From Anoplopoma fimbria (Eukaryota; Chordata; Actinopteri; Perciformes; Anoplopomatidae): a DNA stretch of 64,000 bases. Both the position numbers and the translations under genes were made by a program. The stretch spans positions 2,068,850 to 2,132,849 of the forward strand of contig NC_072455.1 in NCBI RefSeq assembly GCF_027596085.1, in the 5' to 3' direction. Below, in pieces: positions 21,892 through 33,470 of this stretch (its first letter is position 1; each line of letters opens with the position of its first letter). Under the pieces are notes generated by a model. That model worked only from the letters and a program-made list of their open reading frames with translations. It did not search any database and had not been told where the DNA came from.

Positions 21892-24800
21892 GAAGAAGAA
21901 GAATAAACTATTTTTCACACGAGATGTAGCTTAAAAAATAAAATAACATATAGACAAGAAAATAAGACAAGAAACAGGAAATGGATGCTAAAATATTGAA
22001 GTTAAATTAAAAACAGAGACCATTAAGAATAATCAAAATAAGAGAATTAGTAATACCGTTCAACAGTATATAGAATTGTTAGAGTTTAGAGTACCTCCAC
22101 CTTGATAACATCAAAATGCTGCTAACACATTAATTCAAAATTAATGTTCAAATGATATACTGTGTATATGATTAATAGAACTGAATTCTGCATAACTTGT
22201 ACTTTTGATGCTTACATTACATTACAGTCATTTAGCAGAGGCTTTTATCCAGTATGTAGTCAGTAGTATATTACATATCATTCACCCATTCACACACTGA
22301 TGACAGGCTACCATCAAGGTGCCACCATCAGACTCTAACTAACATTCATCATCCAGTCCACACCGATGGCAAGCCTTCAGGAGCAACTTGGGGTTAAGTG
22401 TCTTGCCCAAGGACACATCGACTGCTGAAGCCGGGTATCGAACCACCGACCCTCTGATTGGAGAACTACCTTGCTCTCCACTACGCCACAGCCGCCCATG
22501 CTCTAAGTAAATTTGTGCTGCAAATACTTTACTTTTCCTTAAGTTGGATTTTGAATCCAGAGATTTTACTTGTAAATTAGTATTTTCATACTCTGGTAAT
22601 GCTACTAGTCTTTCATTGAGGGGAGAAACAAACAAAGCGGCACGAAATTACTACAACCCCCGCCCCCACAACTAAAAACAACAAGAAGTAAATGTTCCAT
22701 ATTTTAAAACGTATTCTCTTTGACTCTCAAAAGATGTGATCTTTCTCCATAGACAGTTTCCAGACACTGTTCATGTTTATATTGAATCATTGTCTGGCAA
22801 CAGCTGTCTCACTCACAGAACTTTAGTCAAGTAGAGATCTTCCCCTCACATCTTTAATGTTTATAAGATACATCACACGGCAGGTCTACCCCCAAAATAA
22901 AGCAAAACGATTCCTCTGTTATTTAAATCTTTAACTCTGTTTCCCGTTTTGCAGCTTCTAGCTCCTTAAATATATTCAGCTGGTTCAGGTTCAGGTTCAG
23001 GTTCAGGGACTTCTTCTAGTTCAGCCTCTTACTGTCAAACACTGTTAAAATGACAAAATACTGCTTGTAAAACTTGACTCAGGATATAAACATAAGACCG
23101 ACCGTGCCCGAGGATGAGATGAAACCCAGACTATGATTATAAACGTACAGTTAGTGCAAGATTGCATAAGGGTGAAAGGTGAAAGTATTTCACAAGCATT
23201 TTTCCTCTGGTCAACAAATCCAAGAAGAAGTATTGCCTCAGCATGATGCATCACATTTCTCTACAGCCGTGCCACAAAGAAGATGCTGATCTCTAGCAGT
23301 TATGTTTTTGTGCAGTCCGGGAACCCATCGGCTATCATCTGAGGATTGTTTAGCTTTTTATCAGTTTAAATTAGCTTGTAAACTGGTGATTTGTGAAACA
23401 ATACAGCTCGTTGCTGTTCAGACTGATAGCCGATGGGTTCCAGATAGAAGTGTTGCAATAACACCGTCTGCAGATCTGTCCTTGGCGCGTGTGAAAAAGA
23501 CGCAAAGATGTAAATGTTTCTGAACTGAGTGCATTTGAGAATACTGAAAGTAAATTACCAAAAGATATGTGTGAAAGAAGCTCCAGACGAAAAAGATGCA
23601 TGTTTGGTTTTGGTCTTTTAATGGGACATTGATATGTGCGTGAGCAGTAATGTTTACATCTGTTGGTGGCTAGGAACTGGTGAAAGTGGGAAGAGCACTT
23701 TCATCAAGCAGATGAGGATCATTCATGGCCGTGGATACTCCGACGACGAGAGGAGAGGCTTCACCCGGCTGATCTACCAGAACATCTTCACGGCCATGCA
23801 GGCCATGATCCAGGCCATGGACGCGTTACGGATCCCCTACAAGTATGAACGCAACAAGGTAGACCAGGCTTCCTTTGCTGCTTCACACACACTGGAGGTT
23901 TGACCACACACACATGGTTTGCCGTCCACCAAACTGACAGAGTCTGCTGAGTGTTCTAAGGGTGAAGGACTTCTGGTAATTTGTAGCGGTGTTTACTTTT
24001 TGCCCGCTGCCAGAGAGTTTTGTCTGTTTATGGAGAACGTGGACTTTTGGAATGTACACATGATGTTAGACTGAAGGAATGTAAAGACTGGTACTCCTGA
24101 GTCAGTTACAAGCAAGAGACAAAAGAGGAAGGGAGGTCAGGAGTCTGACAGATTAGCTGGTTTACACACAAACGTGGAACATGAGTTAAAGTTCCAGGTA
24201 AGGATAAGAAGAGTCCACTTCCTGTGTCATGTGACAACAACAGGAGGAGGGGTGTTATGTGGACGTCTTGAACTTTTTGGCAGCATTAACTAGCTTTGCA
24301 TTACATTACATTACATTACAGTCATTTAGCAGACGCTTTTATCCAAAGCGACTTACAGGAAGTGTATTCAACATAGGTATTCAAGAGAACTACTAGTCAC
24401 CAGAAGTCATAAGTGCATCTCCTTTCTTAAACAAGCATCTTAAAGCATAAACCAGAGCAAAAGTATAGTGCAGAGGCAAATTACTACGAAAACAATAATT
24501 GCAACAGACTAATACGAATATAATAAGTGCTACAAACTACTACGAATAGGATAAGTGCAGTAAACGAATACGAATACAATAAGTGCAGCGAACTGATACA
24601 AATACAATAACAAAAGACTACAACCATGACATCATAAATCCTTCTGTATATCTGTTTCTGAAGGTCACTAATTTCAGTTCGTCCTCCTCTTGTTCAGGCA
24701 AACGCCAGTATTGTCCGCGGCGTAGACGTGGTGAGGGTGACAACATTAACAAACCCTCACGTTGAGGCCATCCAGAGCCTGTGGAGTGACCCGGGGATCC

Positions 24801-25331
24801 AGGAATGTTACACTCTCAAGAGGAAATACCATCTGGCTGACTCAGCTAAATAGTGAGTGTAAACAGAAGCTAGTAACTCCTCAGATATGTTCTTCTGTTT
24901 CATCTGCTTGTTGTCCGTTTAATGCACTCAGAAGGCTCAAAGTGATTCCTTTTAAGGTTATTGACAAAAGGCGTTAGCGCAAAGACGCACCATTTAAATT
25001 CTCACTTATAGTTAAGTGGTTTTTAAAAAAACAAACGATATTTAACAATGAATGTCTCCTCTGTCCTTATCACTCGAACTGGTTTTCATGTTCTTAACTC
25101 TGGGTTGTCCTCGTGTGTCAACAGCTTTCTGAATGACATTCACCGAATTTCTGATACTTCTTATCTGCCAACCGAGCAGGACGTCCTGAGGGTCAGGTTG
25201 CCCACAACGGGTATTTTAGAGTACCCCTTTAACCTGGAGAACGTGGGGTTCAGGTCAGTGTTTAAGGTCATTGTTATGTTTTGACAAGCCGCTAAATGAG
25301 TAAATTTAACAACTTAATGCTTCACCCACAC

Positions 25332-25410
<79 letters not shown>

Positions 25411-27925
25411 AAGAAGAAGAAACTATTTATAGAGTACTTTTCACACAAGAGATGTAGCTTAAAAAAATAAAATAACATATAGACAAGAAAATAAGACAAG
25501 AAAAAGGAAATGGATGCTAAAATATTGAAGTTAAATTAAAAACAGAGACCATTAAGAATAATCAAAATAAGAGAATTAGTAATACCGTTCAACAGTTATT
25601 ATCACAGCGTATGAATGCACATTGCCATCACCAGATAAGTGACAACTAGCCCATTTTCTATAACCAGTGAAGCATGAAAGTATGGTGGAATTAGCAAGCG
25701 AGCGAGCCAGCTAGCGAAAAGCTGTCTTGTTAATAAGTCAATTTAATGATATTGTGATATGAGACTAGATATAATTCAGAATTTTTGGTTATTGTAAATA
25801 TGTGGGATGCTCGTACAGTCATCACTTCTACTCTCATCATATTCAATAATCCAATTAATCAACACAGTCCAGTCCTGAATATGAATAATTACATTTTTAA
25901 AGTGGTACTATGATGATTTATTGGATTCTGTGGCTGTAGGATGGTGGATGTGGGCGGCCAGCGTTCAGAAAGGAGAAAGTGGATTCACTGTTTCGAGGCA
26001 GTCACTTCTATCATGTTCCTGGTGGCGATCAGCGAGTACGATCAGGTCCTCGTTGAGTCCGTCAAAGAGGTGAGATGATGACTAAATAAAGTAAAAGCTG
26101 ATCTCTATCTATAAGTGACAAGATTCATATCAGGCCAAAACTGTTAGGAGGAGATGATGACCTAGATATATGCAGAGTGGAGCACTCTCTGGTTTCTCTC
26201 TCTCTTTCTGGACACAATAATAAACCTCAACCTTTGAAGCAGTGTGCAAAGTTGACCAGCAGGGGGAGCTCTTTAGGCAACAAAGTGAACCACTCAGAGG
26301 CTTGTTCTCTAGATCAGTGGTTCTCAAATGGGGGTACGTGAAGGCATCCAGGGGGTACTTGAGATTTTTAAAGAATATATTTAAAATTAGCATCCATTCA
26401 AAAATCCTTTCAAAATAGTTATTTAATAAATATTCAATAAAATATAAGTGTAAGTTCATGAACTGAATTCAATGCCACAATGCAATCTTCAGTGTTGACA
26501 GTTTAATAAATCAGACACTGATGGCACAGCGCTGTGTATTCCATTTCTTTTTCAACCAAAAATGCTTTGCGCTGGTTAGGGGGTACTTGGCTGAAAAAGT
26601 ATTTCACAGGGGGTACATCACTGAAAAAAGGTTGAGAACCACTGCTCTAGATGAGGTTTCAGCCAAACTGAATCAGCTCACACAGACAATCACTGCTGAG
26701 GTTCTGCTGTGTCTGATTCAATATTTCTGCTCATGCTTTGTGTCATGTGTTCCTCAAAGAACCGCATGGAGGAAAGCCTGGCTTTGTTCCAGACGATCAT
26801 AACCTCTGAGTGGTTCCACCTGACCTCAGTCATGTTGTTCCTCAACAAGATGGACTTACTGGAGGAGAAAATCCTGCACTCTCATTTGGTCGACTACTTC
26901 CCCGAATACGATGGTAAGAAGAAACAGTTGGCAAAAATGCAGCTGAGCATGCTGGTATTTCTGTTTTGAATACAACATTATAGTATCTTAATTAAGAATG
27001 TCTATCTGTTGTTGGTTCATTTAGAATTGCTGTGTCTTGAAAGTGACACTACGTATTATTTTTAAAAGAAGAAGAAAAGTTGAATATATCAGCGATGAAA
27101 CACCCTGGTTTAATTCAGGAATGAATTCAGTTACGTAGTTATCATTAACTCAAACTGTACTATTAACTATTATACAGTTTGTGGTTTGTGGTACATTTCC
27201 ACTCATTTGGTGGTTGCCGAGCAACGATAGAAAAAAAGGTGGAGCAAACTGCAAAACCCTTTTCTACTTGTGCTGCTCTAACAGTGTTTTTGAATATCAC
27301 AGATGAAATAATAAATATATAAATACATATATTATTTATTTTTTTTAATCAAAAAAATAAACCAAGAATTTAACACCCTGAAACAAATTTGTTGTTTTAT
27401 GCATTTGGTCCCATTTTATTTCCCCTCATTTGGACAATTATGAATCTGAGCGGACTCAGTAACGTCTGTTGTGGAGAAATATATAAAGTTAGCTTACATT
27501 AGCCGTCACAAGCTAGTGGTCAGATACATTAAGTACAGATGTTGCAGCATGTATTGAATTTACCAAGTGTGTGTTTTTTGCTTTTGAAGAAAAGTTTGGA
27601 GGTTTATGTGACTTTTGAAAGAGGAAATCAGACAGTGTCACTTAAATGTTATATTCTTGAGCTCTTATGTGACTACTGGAGGTACTGCGGTGTCTTTGAT
27701 GTGACGTTTCCTGCCCTTCGTCTCTTTCCATCAGGTCCTCAGAGGGACGTCAAAGCAGCACGAGAATTCATCTTAAATATGTTCATCAGTCTCAATATGA
27801 ACGAGAAAAAGATCATCTACTCCCACTTCACCTGTGCCATGGACACAAACAACATCCGATTCGTCTTCAGAGCGGTGAAGGACGACATCTTGTATAAAAC
27901 CCTGAGTGACTACAGATTTGTTTGA
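21392..27925 (+). CDS. gna15: Gene 5: Gq-class G-protein alpha subunit (gna15-like)
   Basis: Seven exons join in phase to 359 residues: 21,392-21,527; 23,674-23,858; 24,698-24,852; 25,125-25,253; 25,940-26,069; 26,760-26,913; 27,735-27,925. Heterotrimeric G-alpha proteins bind GTP at the inner membrane and relay GPCR signals; the Gq class activates phospholipase C-beta. Motifs: palmitoylation-type cysteines in WTCCLS near the N-terminus; P-loop GTGESGKST; switch I with RLPTTGI; switch [27 protein letters not shown] (NKxD); and TCAMDT where TCAT is usual. The start [10 protein letters not shown] and the segment RMEESLALF favour Galpha15/16 over Galpha14, though much of the body is Galpha14-like. 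The C-terminal five residues are DYRFV rather than the Gq-type EYNLV, which bears on receptor choice. AATAAA at 28,009-28,014. It lies between unrelated Ig genes. Symbol tentative. Confidence 0.93.
21815..22075. repeat. AAT array plus dispersed repeat (copy 1)
   Basis: An AAT/AAG array (21,815-21,905) followed by a 170-base segment almost identical to 25,440-25,595 (ATGTAGCTTAAAAAATAAAA through ATACCGTTCAACAGT). Both copies sit in introns of the G-alpha gene (1 and 4). No coding potential. Confidence 0.9.
22212..22500 (-). mobile_element. tRNA-derived SINE
   Basis: On the minus strand the head GGCGGCTGTGGCGTAGTGGA resembles a tRNA A-box region, and GGTTCGATACC matches a B box 45 bases on. 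The body is GTCGATGTGTCCTTGGGCAA, a common fish SINE text, and it ends in the ATTACATTACAGTCATTTAG tail region. It lies in intron 1 of the G-alpha gene. Confidence 0.75.
24295..24600 (+). repeat. Dispersed repeat (CATTTAGCAGACGCTTTTAT family)
   Basis: Starts with a short ATTAC array, then AGCAGACGCTTTTATCCAAA and GCGACTTACAGGAAGTGTAT. An AAYACGAATANAATAAGTGC motif is then repeated irregularly (24,480-24,610). It lies in intron 2 of the G-alpha gene. A piece recurs inverted at 7,773-7,808. Confidence 0.7.
25337..25600. repeat. AAT/AAG array plus dispersed repeat (copy 2)
   Basis: Second copy of the unit at 21,815-22,075, in intron 4 of the G-alpha gene, with an extended AGA array (25,380-25,420). 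Identity to copy 1 is high over about 170 bases after the array. Confidence 0.9.
26315..26644. mobile_element. hAT-type miniature transposon with 8-bp target duplication
   Basis: Terminal inverted repeats CAGTGGTTCTCAA ... TTGAGAACCACTG are flanked by an exact 8-bp direct repeat, CTCTAGAT (26,307-26,314 and 26,645-26,652). The GGGGGTAC-rich interior and no coding capacity are typical of non-autonomous hAT elements. It sits in intron 5 of the G-alpha gene. Confidence 0.93.
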
Positions 27926-28198
27926 AAAGTTAGCGATGTTGATGAAATTCTTCGACGTTGAACAGGATGGAAGATGGAAGCCTCGAGCTGTAATGAAGAG
28001 TCCTGATGAATAAAGTGGTGAAGAGTTCACAGAGTTGGATTAGGACTAGAATGGACAATGGGCTGATTGCCGTGGTCATTTGACCGGTACCAAAGAAAAC
28101 GGCTACTGTTAGAAGTAGTTATGGTGACAGCACACGTCAGAGGGGCCATAAAGTGTGTCGCTCCGCCGATAAGGGTCTTATGTAGGTCTGGCAGATTA

Positions 28199-28922
28199 CA
28201 CGGCAACCGACCCCACTCTACTAGTCGGCAAACCCACCCCGCTCTACGAGTCGGCAAACCCACCCCACTCTACTAGTCAGCAGCCCCACCCCACTCTACT
28301 AGTCAGCAGCCCCACCCCGCTCTACTAGTCGGCAAACCCACCCCCCGCTCTACTAGTCAGCCCCATCCCGCCCCACCCCACTCTACTAGTCAGCAGCCCC
28401 ACCCCGCTCTACGAGTCGGCAGCCCCACCCCACTCTACTAGTCGGCAGCCCCACCCCGCTCTACGAGTCGGCACCCCACCCCGCTCTACTAGTCGGCAGC
28501 CCCATCCCGCTCTACTACTACACTTCCGCTCTAACGACCCCACTCTACTAGTCGGCAGCCCCACCCCGCTCTACTAGTCGGCAGCCCCACCCCACTCTAC
28601 TTCACGGCAACCGGCCCCACTCTACTAGCCAGCAGCCGACCCCGCTCTACTAGTCGGCAGCCCCACCCCGCTCTACTAGTCGGCAGCCCCACCCCGCTGT
28701 ACTAGTCGGCAACCCCACCCCGCTCTACTAGTCGGCAGCCCCACCCCACTCTACTTCACGGCAACCAGCCCCACTCTACTACTACATGGCAAACGACCCC
28801 GCTTTACTAGTCGGCAGCCCCACCCCGCTCTACTACTACACGGCAAACGACCCCACTCTACTTCACGGCAACTGACCCCACTCTACTTCACGGCAACCGA
28901 CCCCACTCTACTTCACGGCATG
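28199..28922 (+). repeat. GC-rich minisatellite
   Basis: About 27 degenerate copies of a 24-27 bp unit of the form CCCCACCCCGCTCTACTAGTCGGCAG, with variants containing CACGGCAACCGA. It begins about 185 bases after the G-alpha polyadenylation signal. C-rich on the plus strand, unlike the A+T-rich surroundings. Confidence 0.95.
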
Positions 28923-30109
28923 CCCACTTTACCGCATTTCACTCCCACCTTAAAACTTTACTGCATGACATACCCACTTTAAATAACTTTCAGGATTAAC
29001 ATTTACACCAAACCATGTTGTTTATGTCTGAACCCCGACATGGGGGTGCCAAGTTGTGTTTGTGCCTAACCGAGAAGTCTTTATGCCTAAACCTAATATA
29101 GAGGTTTTGATGGCTTAACAAAACCGAACTGTGACCATTTCAAAGGCTCGTCATGTGTTGGTTAATTTAGCACACACAAGTCTTTATCTTATCAAAGCTC
29201 TAGAATCATGTGTTCATCAGTTCAGGGACTATTTGATTGGAGTGGTTTTCTTTTGCTTAAAACTGGCTTTAGTATTCGCCCTCTTATTTGTAAATAACAC
29301 ATGATACATTAATGGTACGCATCCAGGTCAGTGTTGAAAGGCTAAACTGTTGTGTAAAATGATGCTAATCAAGGGTATGAAATGCATTAATAAAAAGCTA
29401 TTGACAGCGTATCAACGACACTATTGTCTTCACAACCCTTTTCTTCTTCTTAGGAATAATTACAGCCTGATTTTAATGCTTTCATTTTGCTTCTCTTTGT
29501 GGTGGTTCTCTCTCTCTCCATGGGCCTGCACCCACTTGTATCATTTAGCAATCCATCCACGATACTCAAAGGACTGCTTTGTATAAAGTGACCATAATGC
29601 ACAACGAAACCAAGTGTGTGTGCAATGACCACTGCTGTAATGTTTGAATAGTGGAATACAACCCGTTACTGGCTAAGCCCCCGTCTAGACCACGGGTTTT
29701 TCGTTTGCACGTCTCACACAACAAATGCACTCTTATTTCCATGACATTACTCCAGAAGGACTCAGCTAGACATTTCTTCTCCGTTCCCAGCTGAGATGGA
29801 CTGAATAACGTGTGTCATGGTGTCGGTTTCGTTAGAGGCATTTGTTTTTTTAAGGATTCTGATTTGTATTTTTATCTGTTATTGAATAAAAAGCATTTCT
29901 TCCAAAAGGTTTGGTGTGATTTAAACATGAGCGTAATCCCGATGGAAAGAAAGAAAATAAAAGAAATATCCGAACCCCAAAATGGAAACCGAGGACATAC
30001 ACAACAAAGAAATCAGATACATTCATCTATATTTTTGCAAACCTAGGCAAAGCAGGAAGACTCAGCATACGGTCATAATGAGCACAGAACATATTTAGAC
30101 GATTGGTCC
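28923..30109. other. Intergenic stretch after the minisatellite
   Basis: No coding exon, transposon end or array seen. A+T-rich single-copy-looking sequence up to the junction with the inverted duplication at about 30,110. Confidence 0.5.
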
Positions 30110-30130
30110 AGTAGAATGCAAGATTTGCCG

Positions 30131-30179
<49 letters not shown>

Positions 30180-33100
30180 GCTTATTGGCTGAGATAATAA
30201 AGAAAAACATTAGTTTAAAAAGAAGAGGGATATATAAGGTGTTATATAAACCATTTTATAATCCTTTGGTAAGAGGACATTGAAGCAGGATTTTATCTTT
30301 GATATTGCTAACGTGACTCGAGGAATCTTCTCAAGGTCTGAGAGACAGGAGCAGTTTGGGTTGACGTTGAGCTCCACCTCCATGCAAAGAGACAGCAGCT
30401 ACATAGAAATGAAGACACAGTAGATGTTTGTAAATGTGGTTTTATTTGTGCTACCACTGTAGTTAACATTGTTGTAACATTTGAGTCAGTGCAAACATTC
30501 TAAATACCTCGAGGATACTTTTTCTACATCAGAGCATCCATCAAACACAAAACATTCCTCCGTTAAATCCCTCTGTTTGAGATTTTTTATTCATTGCTTA
30601 AATAAATACATTAATAGTGTAGTGCAGCAAAAGATAACCTGCTCAAAGGCACAGTCAAAAAACCAAAACTGCCGTTTGAATTCTACATTATAAATAACTT
30701 TCACATCCAGTCACACCTAATCATCGTTGGTTCAGTATCAGTCATCACTGTGAAACATAAAACAAAAACAGGAAGTGACCTCAAATCACTCATGTTAACA
30801 TAGATAATCTACAGAATATCACCTTTATAACACTATAACCCGTCTGGACAGGTCGGGAAATCAATCCTCTCCCTTACATGTTTGGAATGTTGGGCCTTTA
30901 AATAACATGAACACTAAAAAAAACATAGCTCAATATGGTTCTTCATCCTGTGCAGCAGCTAAACTGGGCTGCAGCAGCTGTTCAGTGATCTATTGAATCA
31001 GTTAACACCGTGTAAAATGTCTCAGTTAGCAAAGTAAACGTATAAATCAGCTGCCAGAAATTGCAGTTTAAAAAATTTTTTAATGTATATAAAAAGTTGC
31101 TGTAGGCATTATTCTTATTTATGTCTGCATACATGGAGAAATCAACCACTGTTTCAAAGTCAGTAGTAATAATACAGTATAAAAGATGACATCTTATTAT
31201 GCTGAGCTGACGTTATTACTCATTCAGTTCAATGTTATAGCCATCAACCAGGTGAATATCACCTCTGTTAACAGATCAGTTATTATGAAGATAATGTTAC
31301 ACCTGGCTGGTTAGTGCGTGTAAATAATTAATAATAATTAAAGCATGCAGCATGTTTTTAAGAGGAAGAGAAGTTTGCAAAACAAAAACAGTCGTCTTCT
31401 TTTTGACTATGGAGCCATAAAACTACGGAGATAAAAAATAAGTAATGCTTCCATAAAGTTTGGCTTCTTCCTCGTGAAAATGTCTCATGTAGATGAAAAG
31501 CGTTCCTGATGTTGATCGAGTGTCGTACAGTTTCTTCTCCAGGCTGGACTTCTTTTGAGTCCCAATCAAACGTGTGCAGCAAATAATCATCCAGCAGGTG
31601 TCGCTTTTCAAATTAGCCTTTTTTCCCCCCAAAACATGAAGAGCAGAATCCTCCAGCGTGTGATACAAAGTCATAGAGTCAGCAGCGTCGTTACAGGCTC
31701 ATCTGGAGATCAGACCTACATTCTGTCCGACGGCGATCTGGATCCAATCATGAAGACCTCATTCATGCAGATCCCAGTCGGTCCAGTTGGGGACCAACAA
31801 CGTGCCTTTGAGCAAAGCGTCTAGACTTGAAGTGGTTCGGTTGGAGCTAAGTCATACCTCTTGATGCTGTGGGGTCAGATAACAAAAGATGATTAATAAT
31901 AATAATAATAACAACAATAGAAACTTGAGTTTGTCAGGATTTACCCAACAAGTAGCAACAAAGCGTTTTGTTTCTTACATTTAGTTTTTGATGATTCTGT
32001 TTATGTAACAATGCACCGACTCCAGCAGCCAGGATCAGTAAGACGCAGACGGACATCGGTATCAGAACGCTGACATGGTGTCGACCAACTGAAGTAAAAG
32101 AAAAGCAGATGGCTGGTTAGTGGGTGACAAATATAGAAGCACCAATCAGAGTCCTATCAAATGCACTAATAGCTGGTTCGGTCTAGATGGTAATTCACGC
32201 TTTGAAGCCTTGAGTTCCACAGTTTGGCCCTCGCCATCTTGTTTTCTACAACCAGAGAACGGAAGAGACCTAGGAGCCCCGCCCTAAAGCATCCCCTGCT
32301 TTATGGTCTGTTTGACTCTAAATGGAGCATCATTTACTAAATGAACATCATGCTGTATTGAAGAAGACTTGAAACTAGAGATTGAGACCATAAACTCATG
32401 TTTACAATGTTTACTGAGGGAATATATCAAGAGAGAAGTAGAGTCATTTTCTCATAGACTTCTATACAACCAGATGGACACTAGAGAGAATGCAGGTTTA
32501 AGACACTTCGGAATTGCTTTCATTTCCAAAACCCATAGGTTGGGTACCATAAAGACACTAATCATGCTGAAAATTCTTCATTCTCTCCTCATCAAAGACC
32601 GTTTTCTCACCTTCAACATCCGTCTCATCATCTGGATCATCTGGATTTGGGAGATTTCTTGGATCCAGCTGCGTCTCTGTCGTAGAGGTTTCATCAGAGC
32701 GTGGTGCTGAAAAAAGACAACATTAAAAGTGACAATTAGAGGAGGCAAAAACTGTTGATAAAACAATAATTCAAGTTTTGAAGATGTTCATTTTGAGCTT
32801 AGGGCAGCAAAAGCATACAAAGAGTCTCTTCTCTGTGTAGACAAACAATAGATTAAACAAGAGTCCACAGCCACGCCTTAGAAACAACCCAACTCACCAA
32901 CAACAAGCTGAACGATTGACTCCTTCACTTGGCTCTTTAACTTTGGGATGAAACATCTGTATCTTCCTTGGTCTGAGAGCGTCACGTTCAAGATCTTGAG
33001 TGAAATGTTCCCGTCTTTCAGGTCGTCAGTGAACAGCGCCGTCCTCATGACGTACGACCGGATCTTCATGTCCGGGACTTCACGCCGGTCCCTGTAAAGG

Positions 33101-33470
33101 TGGACGTACTCGACCCGGCTCAGCTGATCGGCGGGGTCGGGCTTGAGGTCGGGATTCGACCACTCCACCGTAAAACCCTCCACGTTGAATTTAGGCTCCA
33201 GGTGGCACGGCAGGATGACGTCCTCGCCCAGAACAGCCATGATTGGCTGACTTGAACCAATCACCTGAGGTCTATCTGGAAAACAAGGAGGGACAAATTC
33301 AAACTTTCTGAAAAGGAAGTACACTCATATGGAGGAACACTCATGTCTTACTTTAGCAGTGCTAAAAAGGAAGCTTGAATCTTGGAGAGGCTGCAAACTA
33401 ACAGCTATTTCCATCAAGGCTTCCATCAAGGTTGAGTCTTTAAGTAGCTTATTGTCAACGACAAGCAGTC
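30110..33470. repeat. Right arm of 3.3 kb inverted duplication
   Basis: Reverse complement of 1,040-4,330. It starts with a GACA array (30,133-30,180), longer than the left one. It carries the 3' flank, the last four exons of gene 6 and a clean dispersed-repeat copy at 32,285-32,500 where the left arm is scrambled. Confidence 0.9.

Noticed and set aside
28199..28922. Regularly spaced repeats resembling a CRISPR array
   Set aside because: Units are contiguous and degenerate without unique spacers, and the genome is a vertebrate.
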